A stretch of 64,000 nucleotides of DNA from Gracilibacillus ureilyticus (GCF_900111195.1 NZ_FOGL01000014.1:51906-115905); one strand, 5' to 3'; shown: positions 19,566 to 28,752, counted from the stretch's first letter. Numbers and translations: made by a program. Notes: generated by a model not told the origin, from the letters alone.

Positions 19566-20264
19566 ATGCTAACAGACCAGCAGGTAAAAGCATGTAAGCA
19601 AGAGCTTTTAGAGCGAAGGAATGAAATTGCTGAACACTTAGAAGACCACTTCGGATTGAATCTTGAGTTAATAAAAGAGTCAATGTCTGAATTATCCAAT
19701 TATGATAACCATCCCGGTGACCATGGGACAGAGTTATTTGAAAGAGAAAAAGACATCGCTTTAAATGAACATATTGAGCGTGAATGGAAAGATATTAATG
19801 AAGCTTTAACAGCCATTGACCATGGAACCTATGGTAAATGCGAAGTCTGTGGTGCAGATATACCGGCTGATCGCCTGATGGCAATTCCAACAGCGAAAAA
19901 ATGTCTGCAACATGCCGACAAATATATAGAGAAAACAAGACCGGAAGAAGAGCATGTAATTCCTGCTAACCTTAATGATGATCTTAACGAAGAGGAAGCA
20001 ACACTGTTTGATGCAGAGGATGCCTGGCAGCGTGTGGAGCAATTCGGTTCATCAGACGGTCCTTCCGACTTTTATGATACAGAAAAAAGTTTTGATGATA
20101 TGTACTTTAATTCTGATGAATCTGTAGGAAGTGTTGAAGAATTGGAGAATTTTCTGCTTTCAGATATCAACGGGAAATTTATCGGAGTTAATGAAAATCA
20201 TGAGCGTTATGAAGATTATTTAGACGAAAATGATGTCACATCCATTTTTTATACAGGAAGGTAA
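19566..20264 (+). CDS. yteA: DksA/TraR-type zinc-finger protein, YteA-like
   Basis: 232-residue protein of the Bacillus YteA group. The N half is predicted helical (QQVKACKQELLERRNEIAEHLEDHFGL), and the middle carries a DksA-like zinc element, GKCEVCGADIPADRLMAIPTAKKCLQHA. The second metal pair reads CLQH rather than CxxC, so His may replace the fourth Cys. The acidic C half resembles other YteA proteins. ATG 19566 is chosen because GGAGGTG lies 6-7 bases upstream. The role is unknown; DksA relatives act on RNA polymerase, but that function is not established for YteA. Confidence 0.75.
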   Translation: MLTDQQVKACKQELLERRNEIAEHLEDHFGLNLELIKESMSELSNYDNHPGDHGTELFEREKDIALNEHIEREWKDINEALTAIDHGTYGKCEVCGADIPADRLMAIPTAKKCLQHADKYIEKTRPEEEHVIPANLNDDLNEEEATLFDAEDAWQRVEQFGSSDGPSDFYDTEKSFDDMYFNSDESVGSVEELENFLLSDINGKFIGVNENHERYEDYLDENDVTSIFYTGR

Positions 20265-20269
20265 AACAA

Positions 20270-20307
20270 AAAATCGGCAACTGGTTTTGTTCCAGTTGCT
20301 ATTTTTT
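20270..20307. terminator. Bidirectional terminator
   Basis: GCAACTGG (20277-20284) pairs with CCAGTTGC (20292-20299), flanked by AAAAAA and TTTTTT. It separates two convergent genes. Confidence 0.88.
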
Positions 20308-20314
20308 GTTCTTC

Positions 20315-20914
20315 TTATTCCAGATGCTTTCCAAGTGGTTTCTGATGACCCTTGTTCGCCACCTCAGTAAATATAGTCTGTTTCTGTTGTACTTCCCGAT
20401 TAGTCAGGGACAATTGTAATTGTTCTAACTGGGTAATCAACTTGTTAAGATCCCGCTTGGTAATCGGCTGTGCTTCATCTTTTAATATGTAGCCTAATTG
20501 TCCATTAGGTTCCAGAGTTGCCCATTCCACATCATTGATATTCTGAACACTCTGCTGTCTTAATAACATTTCCAGGAGATCTACAGATATCCTGAATTTC
20601 TTTAAATTCTTCTCATTCAGTGTTCCACCCTCTATCAATGTAACAGACTTGCCTGTAATAAATTTCTCGAATTTATCTGACTTTATCTGGGTAAATTCCA
20701 CAATAATCAGGGTGATGATTAATACAGCACTTACGCCGAATGTTACCCATATACTTTTCCCTGCTACTGGCTGAATCAGCAGGGAACCGATAGCTATCAT
20801 TAATACCGTTTGTGCTAGTGTCATTTGTGAAATGGATTTTCTTCCAGCAATTCTAAGCAATAACGTTCCGACGATAATGATCAGGACAGCCTTCCAGATC
20901 CAATCTAATTCCAA
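20315..20914 (-). CDS. DUF421 membrane protein, YetF-like
   Basis: 199-residue protein with three N-terminal transmembrane segments (AVLIIIVGTLLLRIAG, TVLMIAIGSLLIQPVAG, WVTFGVSAVLIITLIIVEF) and a cytoplasmic DUF421/YetF domain. The domain includes KFEKFITGKSVTLIEGGTLNEKNLKKFRIS, DLLEMLLRQQSVQNINDVEWATLEPNGQLGYI. Paralogues are common in spore formers and some accompany mobile spoVA operons. TTG 20914 is preferred, with GGAGG 9 bases upstream; GTG 20923 overlaps that site. Function unknown. Confidence 0.8.
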   Translation of the reverse strand: MELDWIWKAVLIIIVGTLLLRIAGRKSISQMTLAQTVLMIAIGSLLIQPVAGKSIWVTFGVSAVLIITLIIVEFTQIKSDKFEKFITGKSVTLIEGGTLNEKNLKKFRISVDLLEMLLRQQSVQNINDVEWATLEPNGQLGYILKDEAQPITKRDLNKLITQLEQLQLSLTNREVQQKQTIFTEVANKGHQKPLGKHLE

Positions 20915-20940
20915 GTCACTCACCCTCCACTTTTAATTCT

Positions 20941-21969
20941 TCATGTGAAATATTCCAAATTTGCATTAGGAAAAAATTTTTTCATATATTTAAAAAGTTC
21001 AGTTTTTATTTCTTCTTCCTCTTCCTTCTGATAAATATACTTTCCTATCCCGTATTTCCCCCATTTGTATCTTCGCTTCGATTCATCTAATTCTAATTTG
21101 GTCATTGGATAGTTCTTTTCAATAACGCGTTTTGCTGGCTTCGTAAATCGATGCTGAATAAATTCGAATGTGATATCCTTTTTTGCATCTTCAGGCAACT
21201 CTTCATGCAGGCGTTCAAACATGTGATAATAACCTTCCTGCCAATCTTCATGTAAATAGATAGGGGCAACAATAAATCCGAGTGGATAACCAGCACGCGC
21301 TACCTTCCCCGCCGCTTCAATTCTTTTCGCTAATGGTGATGTACCAGGTTCAAAATATTTAATCACGTAATCTGCATTGATACTAAACCGAAAGCGAGTT
21401 TTCCCATTATGTTTTGCATCAAGTAAATGATCGACATGGTGAAATTTTGTCACAAATCGCAATTTTCCATATTCTGATTTACCAAAAAACTCAATCGCTT
21501 CTTTTAATGAATGTGTGAGGTGATCAATCCCTACTATATCTGAGGTACACGACGCCTCAAAGCGAGTAAATTCCGGTGCTCTTTCTTCCATATATTTTTC
21601 AGCAGATTCGAATATTTCCTCTACGTTTACGTAAGTGCGTATATATGGTTTACTCCCCATTGTTGTTTGTAAGTAACAATAATGGCAATGTCCCATACAA
21701 CCTGTCGCAAATGGAATTGCATATTCAGCTGACGGCTTTGATGTATCAAATTTCAATGTCTTTCTAATTCCAACGACAAGGGTTGATTTGGCATTACGGT
21801 ATTTTTGAAAATCATTGTCTCCCGGTAAATTTCTTACCTGATTATGTGAAGTCGTATAGCGTATCTCTACATCCATATCCTTAAATTTTTCCATCAGCCT
21901 CTCGCCTAAAGGATAGTCAAGAGCCTTTGGTTCAAAATAAACTAATTTAGGCATGAATGGTTTAATCAT
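20941..21969 (-). CDS. splB: Spore photoproduct lyase
   Basis: 342-residue radical-SAM enzyme that repairs the UV lesion spore photoproduct (5-thyminyl-5,6-dihydrothymine) during germination. The 4Fe-4S/SAM motif is GCMGHCHYCYLQT (CxxxCxxC). The Cys of FEASCTSDIVG corresponds to the hydrogen-donor Cys of B. subtilis SplB (C141). ATG 21969 overlaps the splA stop, so the two are translationally coupled. The longer frame to 22068 lies inside splA and is rejected. Confidence 0.96.
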   Translation of the reverse strand: MIKPFMPKLVYFEPKALDYPLGERLMEKFKDMDVEIRYTTSHNQVRNLPGDNDFQKYRNAKSTLVVGIRKTLKFDTSKPSAEYAIPFATGCMGHCHYCYLQTTMGSKPYIRTYVNVEEIFESAEKYMEERAPEFTRFEASCTSDIVGIDHLTHSLKEAIEFFGKSEYGKLRFVTKFHHVDHLLDAKHNGKTRFRFSINADYVIKYFEPGTSPLAKRIEAAGKVARAGYPLGFIVAPIYLHEDWQEGYYHMFERLHEELPEDAKKDITFEFIQHRFTKPAKRVIEKNYPMTKLELDESKRRYKWGKYGIGKYIYQKEEEEEIKTELFKYMKKFFPNANLEYFT

Positions 21970-22219
21970 CGTATATTTCTCCATCAAAATAATGCTGATA
22001 TGCTGCTTCTGCTGACTGCTCATTCGGATATACAGCAAGTTCACTGGATAATGGATAGTATGTTTCATATAAAAACAGAGCGAGACCGTCAGGATTTTCA
22101 GGATCTCTTACAACAGCAGCCTCCTGAATGTTTGCTACATCCTGTGTATGCGGATTACGGTAAAACACGTAAACAACATCACCTGCTTTATAATGATTGT
22201 AATCAGTTGGTTCTAACAT
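21962..22219 (-). CDS. splA: SplA, regulator of the spl operon
   Basis: 85-residue SplA-family protein with YKAGDVVYVFYRNPHTQDVANIQEA and LALFLYETYYPLSSELAVY; in B. subtilis SplA negatively regulates splB. GGGGAGGTAGTG lies just before ATG 22219. The 8-base overlap with splB is the usual arrangement. A weak sigma-G-like pattern (TTATA, 18 bases, CATATTC, on the minus strand about 22270-22300) lies upstream, as expected for a forespore gene, but it is poor enough to leave open. Confidence 0.9.
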   Translation of the reverse strand: MLEPTDYNHYKAGDVVYVFYRNPHTQDVANIQEAAVVRDPENPDGLALFLYETYYPLSSELAVYPNEQSAEAAYQHYFDGEIYDD

Positions 22220-22365
22220 TTCACTACCTCCCCTATTATTTCTATTTTTAGGTTGTCATTAACGTTCACAGAATATGAATTCCATATATTAGAAATATAA
22301 TCTGCAATTATTTTTCTCTACGTTAGAAACAATAAGAACTAATTAACAGCTAGGGAGTGAATAAT

Positions 22366-23136
22366 TTGCCATATACAAAAGATAAACCCTCCATATATTT
22401 CGAGAAAGAAGGAAATGGTCCGGCACTACTATTTATCCCCCCGCCTGCCATGGGTCATTTAACTTTCCGTTATCAAAGAAAGCTGCAAAAATGGTGTACT
22501 GTTATTACATTCGATATAAGAGGTGATTGTCGGAGTGAAGAAAGTGATCACCCAATTAATATGGAGTTGCTCATTAAAGATGTTTTACGAATTTTAGATA
22601 CCAATGAAATTAAAAAAGCAATAATTTGCGGTTACTCCAATGGTGGAGTTATTGCTCAGGCATTTGCAAGCTTATATCCAGAACGGACACTGGGATTAAT
22701 CTTGATAGGAGGCTATTATAAAGTAAGCAGTTTTCTATTAAGACAAGAGTATAAACTGGGGATCTGGGTAGCCAAAAAGAGGCTAATAAATATCTTAGCT
22801 CTTGCTCTATCTAAAAATCACTTTCGAAATTCAGATGCAGCTAACGAAATTTATCAGGAAATAAGGAAGACTGATCCATCAAGCTTAGTAAGACAATATA
22901 TAACAGGTTTAAAATATATTAATACTAATAATCTGGAGCAGATAAATGTACCACTGCTGCTGATTTACGGAGCTCATGATTTTTATATTCATAAATATCA
23001 GTATTTATATGAAGAGAAAGTGAAAGATGTGGAAATAGCGTTTATTGAAAAATCGAAACACCAGGTGCCCACAAAGTATTATAATGAATGCAATGCGATC
23101 ATCCTCAACTGGATGAAAAATAAATTACTTCTGTAG
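22366..23136 (+). CDS. Alpha/beta hydrolase
   Basis: 256-residue alpha/beta-hydrolase fold protein. The nucleophile elbow is CGYSNGGVIAQ, the acid is probably the Asp in LIYGAHDFYI, and the His lies in EKSKHQVP. The oxyanion region is LLFIPPPAMGH. TTG 22366 is the likely start, with GGGAG 8 bases upstream; GTG 22357 lies too close. Substrate unknown: esterase, lactonase or C-C hydrolase are all possible. It is divergent from splA and ends at its own terminator. Confidence 0.75.
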   Translation: MPYTKDKPSIYFEKEGNGPALLFIPPPAMGHLTFRYQRKLQKWCTVITFDIRGDCRSEESDHPINMELLIKDVLRILDTNEIKKAIICGYSNGGVIAQAFASLYPERTLGLILIGGYYKVSSFLLRQEYKLGIWVAKKRLINILALALSKNHFRNSDAANEIYQEIRKTDPSSLVRQYITGLKYINTNNLEQINVPLLLIYGAHDFYIHKYQYLYEEKVKDVEIAFIEKSKHQVPTKYYNECNAIILNWMKNKLLL

Positions 23137-23165
23137 CTTGTTTATACAGCATAAGCAAGTTTTTT
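23137..23165 (+). terminator. Terminator after the hydrolase gene
   Basis: CTTGTTTAT (23137-23145) pairs with ATAAGCAAG (23151-23159), followed by six T. Confidence 0.8.
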
Positions 23166-23200
23166 ACTAACTGCTGATCACTGATCCATTCGTCAATCCC

Positions 23201-23229
23201 TTGACATGCCTTGCTATTTGTACTAAATT
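23201..23229 (+). promoter_or_regulatory. Sigma-A promoter of htpG
   Basis: TTGACA (23201-23206), a 17-base spacer, TAAATT (23224-23229). The CIRCE operator covers the predicted start. Confidence 0.75.
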
Positions 23230-23237
23230 AATAGGTG

Positions 23238-23264
23238 TTAGCACTCTGTATGTTCGAGTGCTAA
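23238..23264 (+). promoter_or_regulatory. CIRCE operator (HrcA)
   Basis: TTAGCACTC (23238-23246), nine bases, GAGTGCTAA (23256-23264): a perfect match to the CIRCE inverted repeat bound by HrcA. It starts 8 bases after the -10 hexamer. Confidence 0.95.
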
Positions 23265-23302
23265 CCATACATAGAAAAAGTAAAAAGTAGGAGGCAAATG
23301 AG

Positions 23303-25183
23303 ATGGAGAAAAAGCAGTTTCAAGCTGAATCAAAACGTCTACTAGAAATGATGGTTCATTCCATTTATTCTCAAAAAGAAATATTCTTACGTGAATTAAT
23401 CTCAAACGCTAGTGATGCTATTGATAAAATTTATTACAAGGCGTTGACTGATGATAGCATCTCTTTCAACAAAGATGATTATTTTATTCGGATTGAGCCA
23501 GATAAAGAAAATAGAACGTTAACAATTAAAGACACTGGAATAGGAATGAATCAGGATGAACTTGAGGAAAACTTAGGTACAATCGCAAAAAGTGGCTCCC
23601 TCGCTTTTAAAAAGGAAATAGAAATGGAAGATGGTCAGGAAATTATCGGTCAATTCGGGGTTGGTTTCTACTCCTCCTTCATGGTTGCAGATAAAGTGAC
23701 AGTATACACGAGAGCGTTACATAATGAGGAAGGATATAAGTGGGAATCAGATGGACAAGACGGATACACCATTGAGCCATTTAACAAAGCGGATATTGGG
23801 ACTGAAATTATCATCCACCTAAAAGAAAATACTGAGGACGAGAATTATGACGAATTCCTGGAAGAATACCGATTGAAATCATTAATTAAAAAGTATTCTG
23901 ATTTCATTCGTTATCCGATTAAAATGGATGTAACCGAAAAGCAGCCGAAAAGTGATAATGAAGATGAGCTAATAGACGTAACAGAGGAACAAACCATTAA
24001 CAGTATGGTTCCGATTTGGCGAAAAAACAAACAGGAATTAAAAGATGAAGATTATAACTCCTTTTACCAGGAGAAGCACTTTGGTTTCGATCAGCCATTA
24101 AGCCATTTACATGTAAGTGTAGACGGAATGGTAAGGTTCCAGTCGATCTTATATATTCCGGAGCAGTTGCCTTTCAATTACTATTCCCAAGACTTTGAAA
24201 AAGGGCTGGAGCTGTACTCCAATGGTGTATTGATTATGGAAAAATGTGCAGATCTTCTACCAGATTACTTCAGTTTCGTTCGTGGTATTGTGGATTCTGA
24301 GGATCTATCCTTGAATATCTCACGTGAAATTCTGCAACAAGATCGCCAGGTTAAATTAATAGCAAAAAATATCGAAAAGAAAATCAGTAACCATCTAAAG
24401 AGCCTGCTGAAAAATGACCGTGAGAAATACGAAAAATTCTTTGATGCTTTCGGCCGCCAGTTGAAATATGGTGTATACAGTGATTTTGGAGCAAATAAGG
24501 ATAAGCTTCAGGATCTGCTGCTATTCTATTCTTCTAAAGAAAAGAAATTAGTCAGTCTTAAGGAATATGTGGAACGAATGCCAGAAGAACAGGAGCATAT
24601 TTACTATGCAACTGGTGAATCCCATGAAAGGATTGAGAAACTTCCACAAACAGAAATGGTTAAAGACAAAGGATTTGAGATACTTTATTTCACGGATGAA
24701 GTGGATGAATTTGCGATTAAAATGTTATTGAATTACGATGAAAAAGAATTTAAATCTGTTTCAAGTGGAGATTTAAACCTGGAAGATGAGGAAACAAAAA
24801 AAGAGGCAGAGAAACAAAAAGAAGAACATAAGGACTTACTCTTAGAAATGAAAGAACATTTAGGAGATAAAGTGAAAGATGTGAAGTTATCAACACGATT
24901 GAAATCACATCCAGTCTGCTTATCAGCAGAAGGTGATGTATCAATTGAGATGGAGAAGGTTCTCCGTCAAATGCCTGATAATCAGAATATCCAAGCAAAC
25001 AAAGTACTCGAAATTAACAATAAGCATGAGATTTTTAATACATTAGTAAATGCACATAACACAGATAAAGAGAAAGTAAAATTATATACTAACATTTTAT
25101 ATAACCAGGCTCTCCTTATCGAAGGTCTTCCTGTTGAAGATCCCGTTGCATTAACGAATGATATGTGCAAAGTAATGATTTAA
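23303..25183 (+). CDS. htpG: HtpG, Hsp90-family chaperone
   Basis: 626-residue cytosolic Hsp90. The N-terminal GHKL ATPase carries [22 protein letters not shown] and [17 protein letters not shown]. The middle domain contains [20 protein letters not shown] with the catalytic Arg, followed by a dimerisation domain. Length is normal. AGGAGG lies 10 bases before ATG 23303. It is monocistronic, behind a sigma-A promoter and a perfect CIRCE. In B. subtilis htpG lacks CIRCE and belongs to a separate heat-shock class, so the regulation here differs. Confidence 0.97.
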   Translation: MEKKQFQAESKRLLEMMVHSIYSQKEIFLRELISNASDAIDKIYYKALTDDSISFNKDDYFIRIEPDKENRTLTIKDTGIGMNQDELEENLGTIAKSGSLAFKKEIEMEDGQEIIGQFGVGFYSSFMVADKVTVYTRALHNEEGYKWESDGQDGYTIEPFNKADIGTEIIIHLKENTEDENYDEFLEEYRLKSLIKKYSDFIRYPIKMDVTEKQPKSDNEDELIDVTEEQTINSMVPIWRKNKQELKDEDYNSFYQEKHFGFDQPLSHLHVSVDGMVRFQSILYIPEQLPFNYYSQDFEKGLELYSNGVLIMEKCADLLPDYFSFVRGIVDSEDLSLNISREILQQDRQVKLIAKNIEKKISNHLKSLLKNDREKYEKFFDAFGRQLKYGVYSDFGANKDKLQDLLLFYSSKEKKLVSLKEYVERMPEEQEHIYYATGESHERIEKLPQTEMVKDKGFEILYFTDEVDEFAIKMLLNYDEKEFKSVSSGDLNLEDEETKKEAEKQKEEHKDLLLEMKEHLGDKVKDVKLSTRLKSHPVCLSAEGDVSIEMEKVLRQMPDNQNIQANKVLEINNKHEIFNTLVNAHNTDKEKVKLYTNILYNQALLIEGLPVEDPVALTNDMCKVMI

Positions 25184-25194
25184 ATAACTTATAT

Positions 25195-25227
25195 AGTCTT
25201 CATACCATTTGGTGTGAAGGCTTTTTT
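25195..25227 (+). terminator. Terminator after htpG
   Basis: AGTCTTCATACC (25195-25206) pairs, with two G-T pairs, with GGTGTGAAGGCT (25211-25222), then six T. Confidence 0.88.
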
Positions 25228-25292
25228 CCTTTGATTATTTTCCCGGAAACTGTGCAAACTATTTTTATAGTTCATGCGTGGAGGTTATTTCA

Positions 25293-27227
25293 TTGAAAAA
25301 AAATGTTGCACAAAAATTAATCGAAACTCACTTAATTGATGGAGAGATGAAAGCTGGTATGGAAATCAGCTTAAAAATCGACCAGACTTTAACCCAGGAT
25401 GCTACAGGTACAATGGTAATGCTGGAACTTGAAGCTATGGGGCTAGATAAAGCAAAGACCGAAGTTTCTGCCCAATATGTTGATCACAATGTCATACAGG
25501 AAGATTACCGAAATGCGGATGACCATCTCTTTTTAAGAAGTGCTGCGAGAAGATTCGGAATCTATTACAGCAGACCTGGAAATGGCGTCAGTCATCCGGT
25601 ACATATGCAGCGCCTTGCCAAACCAGGAAAAACTTTGCTCGGCTCTGACAGCCATACATGTGCCAACGGATGTATGGGAATGCTGGCAATGGGAGCAGGT
25701 GGTATAGATGTAGCAATGGCTATAGCCGGAGAACCATATCATGTAAAAATGCCTCAAATAATGGGTGTTAAGCTTACGGGGGAGCTTCCCGACTGGGTCA
25801 GTGCCAAAGATGTGATCCTTGAAATGTTAAGGAGACATGGTGTAAAAGGCGGGGTTGGGAAAATTATTGAATATTATGGACCTGGTCTAGACACCTTATC
25901 TGCAATGGATCGTCATGTAATAGCCAATATGGGGGCGGAACTCGGAGCAACAGCGACTGTCTTTCCTTCAGATAATGTGATAAAAGAATTTTTACAAAAC
26001 CAGGACAGGGGCAGTGACTGGATTGAACTAAAAGCAGATCGTGGTGCCGATTATGATTTACATGAAGAATTAAATTTATCAACAATCGAGCCACTTATTG
26101 CAAAACCATCAAGCCCAGGAAATGTTGTACCTGTGAGTGAAGTTGCTGGCGAGCCTATATACCAATCATATGTCGGTTCTTCTGCTAATCCCGGCTATCG
26201 AGATTTTGCTATAACAGCTGAGATTGTCAAAGGAAAAAAAATCGCGCCTGGTATTTCGTTTGATATTAATCCAACTTCAAGGCAGCTTTTAACACAACTT
26301 AGCGACAATGGATATATCGGTACCTTATTAGCAGCAGGCGCACGAATGCATCAAGCTGGCTGTAATGGCTGTATCGGAATGGGGCAGGCCCCTGCAAGTG
26401 ACAGAAACAGCCTGCGCACAACCCCAAGAAACTTCCCAGGTAGATCTGGTACCAGAGAGGATAGTGTATTTCTCTGCAGCCCAGAAACTGCAGCGGCATC
26501 TGCTCTGACAGGTGTAATTACAGATCCGCGAACTTTAGATATGAACTATCCAAAAATAAAGTTACCAAAAAGGGCTGGGGATGACGGTATGCTCGAAGCA
26601 CCTCCTGAAGATAATACAACTGTTTTATTAGAAAAAGGTCCGAATATTACGTCACTCCCTGGTTTTGCTCCAATCGAAAATAATTTTGATATACCTGTTT
26701 TACTCAAGATGGCGGATAATATATCTACTGATGAAATCTTAGCAGGTGGTGCACGAGTTTTACCTTATCGAAGTAATATACAACGGATTAGTACTTTCGC
26801 ATTTGAAATAGTTGACGACACCTATTATGAAAGAGCAATGAAAGCAAGAGATGACCATGGTCACGCCATTATAGCCGGATTCAATTATGGCCAAGGTTCC
26901 AGTCGCGAGCATGCAGCATTAGCTCCAAGATATTTAGGGCTAAAAGTTGTTTTAGTGAAAGACTTTGCACGTATCCATTTACAGAATTTAATAAATTTCG
27001 GTATTTTACCATTACGATTTGTTCATACAGAAGATTATAATAAACTTCAGGAAGGCAGTATTTTGTCATTTAAGAATATTCATGAAACAATTAAGCAGCT
27101 TTCCCGGTTCGAGGTGGAAATAAAGGATAGTAACAAATCGATTCAAGTAGAGCATGACTTAACAGAACGTCATATTGATATCATTCTCCAGGGCGGGGTT
27201 ATTAACTGGATTAAAAACAAAGCATAG
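25293..27227 (+). CDS. Single-chain aconitase-family hydratase (Aquifex-type length)
   Basis: 644-residue aconitase superfamily protein with fused large and swivelling domains. It is much shorter than CitB (about 900) and resembles the Aquifex-type putative aconitates. DATGTMVMLELEAMG, VDHN and GSDSHT are conserved; the C-terminal swivel motif GFNYGQGSSREHAALAPRYLG is intact. Two cluster cysteines are present in AGCNGCIGMG (C357, C360). The third canonical position (GSCTN) reads GSSAN, with Ser297, while extra cysteines occur at C123 and C127 beside the SDSH motif. TTG 25293 is set by GTGGAGG 8 bases upstream. A zinc-ribbon gene follows after 15 bases. The substrate could be citrate, homocitrate or another hydroxyacid. 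Confidence 0.8.
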   Translation: MKKNVAQKLIETHLIDGEMKAGMEISLKIDQTLTQDATGTMVMLELEAMGLDKAKTEVSAQYVDHNVIQEDYRNADDHLFLRSAARRFGIYYSRPGNGVSHPVHMQRLAKPGKTLLGSDSHTCANGCMGMLAMGAGGIDVAMAIAGEPYHVKMPQIMGVKLTGELPDWVSAKDVILEMLRRHGVKGGVGKIIEYYGPGLDTLSAMDRHVIANMGAELGATATVFPSDNVIKEFLQNQDRGSDWIELKADRGADYDLHEELNLSTIEPLIAKPSSPGNVVPVSEVAGEPIYQSYVGSSANPGYRDFAITAEIVKGKKIAPGISFDINPTSRQLLTQLSDNGYIGTLLAAGARMHQAGCNGCIGMGQAPASDRNSLRTTPRNFPGRSGTREDSVFLCSPETAAASALTGVITDPRTLDMNYPKIKLPKRAGDDGMLEAPPEDNTTVLLEKGPNITSLPGFAPIENNFDIPVLLKMADNISTDEILAGGARVLPYRSNIQRISTFAFEIVDDTYYERAMKARDDHGHAIIAGFNYGQGSSREHAALAPRYLGLKVVLVKDFARIHLQNLINFGILPLRFVHTEDYNKLQEGSILSFKNIHETIKQLSRFEVEIKDSNKSIQVEHDLTERHIDIILQGGVINWIKNKA

Positions 27228-27242
27228 GAAAGGTTGGTCAAA

Positions 27243-27416
27243 ATGGGGTCACAAGAAATGAGATGTAAAGCATGTGAAGGATCTGGAATGCTAATGGATG
27301 ATGAACAATGGCATTACACCTGTTCCATTTGCAATGGGGATGGTTTTGTATCAAAAGTGGAAGAAGACGATCATCCAATCATTGATACAGATGTAAATCA
27401 CAGAATTCTTGAATAA
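27243..27416 (+). CDS. Small DnaJ-type zinc-ribbon protein
   Basis: 57-residue protein with two CxxCxGxG repeats, CKACEGSG and CSICNGDG, enough to bind one zinc as in half of the DnaJ cysteine-rich region. An acidic tail follows. ATG 27243 is preferred, with AAAGG about 9 bases upstream; codons before it overlap that site. It sits 15 bases after the aconitase-like gene and ends at a shared hairpin, so it is probably co-expressed. Small proteins of this kind are widespread in Bacillaceae and lack known functions. Confidence 0.72.
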   Translation: MGSQEMRCKACEGSGMLMDDEQWHYTCSICNGDGFVSKVEEDDHPIIDTDVNHRILE

Positions 27417-27425
27417 GAAATTATG

Positions 27426-27456
27426 AAACTCGAACGTCTATAATACGTTCGAGTTT
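27426..27456. terminator. Hairpin between convergent genes
   Basis: A perfect 12-bp stem, AAACTCGAACGT (27426-27437) with ACGTTCGAGTTT (27445-27456). T runs are weak on both sides. Confidence 0.7.
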
Positions 27457-27469
27457 CACTATTTCCGGT

Positions 27470-28510
27470 TTATTGATTTAAAAATTTTACACAAACAGGC
27501 TCAGGTACTTTTACATCTTTTTGTATGAGTGTAAGTGTTCCATTTTCTTTATCCCGTTCAAACAAAACGAGAGTGTCCGATTCCTGGTTAGATGCGATAA
27601 CAAATTGCTCAGATGGATCCAGTACAAAATCTCTTGGCCAGTCGCCCTCTGTATCCGTCCATGCCACAAAGGAAAGTGTAAAATCATCTTCTACCTTATA
27701 AACAGCAATGGAATTATGGCCACGGTTACCTGCATAAACAAACTTTCCATCAGAGGAAATATGGATGGCACTACCTTGGCTGTTTTCTGTAAAGTCTTCA
27801 GGAATAGCTGACAAATACTGAATCTCTTCGAATTTTCCCTCACCTTTATAACGAAGTGAAATTACCTCATTACTTAATTCAGTCATCACATAAGCGTATT
27901 CCCCATTTGGATGAAAAACAAGATGTCTTGGTCCGCTTCCTGCTTGTGTCTGGAGAACAGCCACTTCTTCCAGTTTTCCTTCTGTATATTGATAACTTGT
28001 TACAGTGTCTGTCCCTAAATCTACTACTACTACATATTTTTCATCTGGAGTGAATCCTGCATAATGCAAATGAGGTTTTTCCTGACGCTGATGCGGTCCG
28101 GAACCATTATGTTCTGCAGAAGCTGTTTCTATTAAAGAACCATCTGTTTCCGTTGTATATGCTTCCACTAATTTGGTATGATAATTCGCTGCAACAACCA
28201 GACTGTTGTCACTGTTAACACTCACATGACAAGGTGGAGAACCCGCAGATGCCTTGCTGTTCAATTTTTTCAACTCACCAGTTTCACTAATAGAAAAGGA
28301 TGTCACTCCACCCTGATCTCCTTCTTTAGAAACCGCATAAAGAAATTTATTGTTTTTACTTACTGTTACATATGTAGGATTATCTAATTCCGTCGCTACC
28401 TGGACATTGTTTAACTCTTTTTTATCCAGATCTAACTCAAAACGATAAACACCTTTACTTGTTTTCTTCGTATATGTACCAACATAACCAATATAACGTT
28501 TGTTCGCCAT
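27470..28510 (-). CDS. ykgB: Lactonase-family seven-bladed propeller, YkgB-like (6-phosphogluconolactonase)
   Basis: 346-residue beta-propeller of the Pgl/YkgB family, expected to hydrolyse 6-phosphogluconolactone in the cytosol. Blade repeats are visible, such as YIGYVGTYTKKTSKGVYRFELD, PTYVTVSKNNKFLYAVS, PHLHYAGFTPDEKYVVVVDLGTD and PRHLVFHPNGEYAYVMTEL. ATG 28510 is preferred: GAGGGA lies 8 bases upstream, and a GTG-like extension to 28525 overlaps the ribosome-binding site. The exact lactone is inferred from family. Confidence 0.85.
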   Translation of the reverse strand: MANKRYIGYVGTYTKKTSKGVYRFELDLDKKELNNVQVATELDNPTYVTVSKNNKFLYAVSKEGDQGGVTSFSISETGELKKLNSKASAGSPPCHVSVNSDNSLVVAANYHTKLVEAYTTETDGSLIETASAEHNGSGPHQRQEKPHLHYAGFTPDEKYVVVVDLGTDTVTSYQYTEGKLEEVAVLQTQAGSGPRHLVFHPNGEYAYVMTELSNEVISLRYKGEGKFEEIQYLSAIPEDFTENSQGSAIHISSDGKFVYAGNRGHNSIAVYKVEDDFTLSFVAWTDTEGDWPRDFVLDPSEQFVIASNQESDTLVLFERDKENGTLTLIQKDVKVPEPVCVKFLNQ

Positions 28511-28598
28511 GCTTTTGTCCCTCATTTCTTATATCATGTCATACTCCCCCATTATATCAAAGATAATTTGAAAATTCTAATAATGGAATAATAAAGAA

Positions 28599-28637
28599 AG
28601 TGCTGAAAAGACCCGTTGAGGTACTTTTCAACACTCA
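28599..28637 (-). terminator. Terminator after the DUF3918-like gene
   Basis: AGTGCTGAAAAG (28599-28610) pairs, with one mismatch, with CTTTTCAACACT (28624-28635). On the minus strand a T-rich tract follows. Confidence 0.6.
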
Positions 28638-28647
28638 TTTTTAAGAA

Positions 28648-28752
28648 TTAGCCCATGTTTGTAGGGTTTTTACCTTTTCGCATTTGGAAATAAGCATATG
28701 CACCAATTCCAATGGAAGCAAGCATCGGCAATACCGCATTACGTCTACGCAT
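28648..28752 (-). CDS. 34-residue DUF3918-like small protein
   Basis: Short basic protein starting MRRRNAVLPMLASIGIGAYA and ending in a lysine-rich tail with NPTNMG. One hydrophobic helix lies between arginine-rich ends. It resembles the small DUF3918/YrzQ proteins of Bacillaceae. GGAGGGATC lies 5-6 bases before ATG 28752, and a hairpin follows the stop. Function unknown. Confidence 0.65.
   Translation of the reverse strand: MRRRNAVLPMLASIGIGAYAYFQMRKGKNPTNMG

Noticed and set aside
22270-22300. Sigma-G-like promoter before splA
   Set aside because: TTATA-N18-CATATTC resembles the pattern and fits biologically, but both elements deviate; mentioned only in the splA entry.
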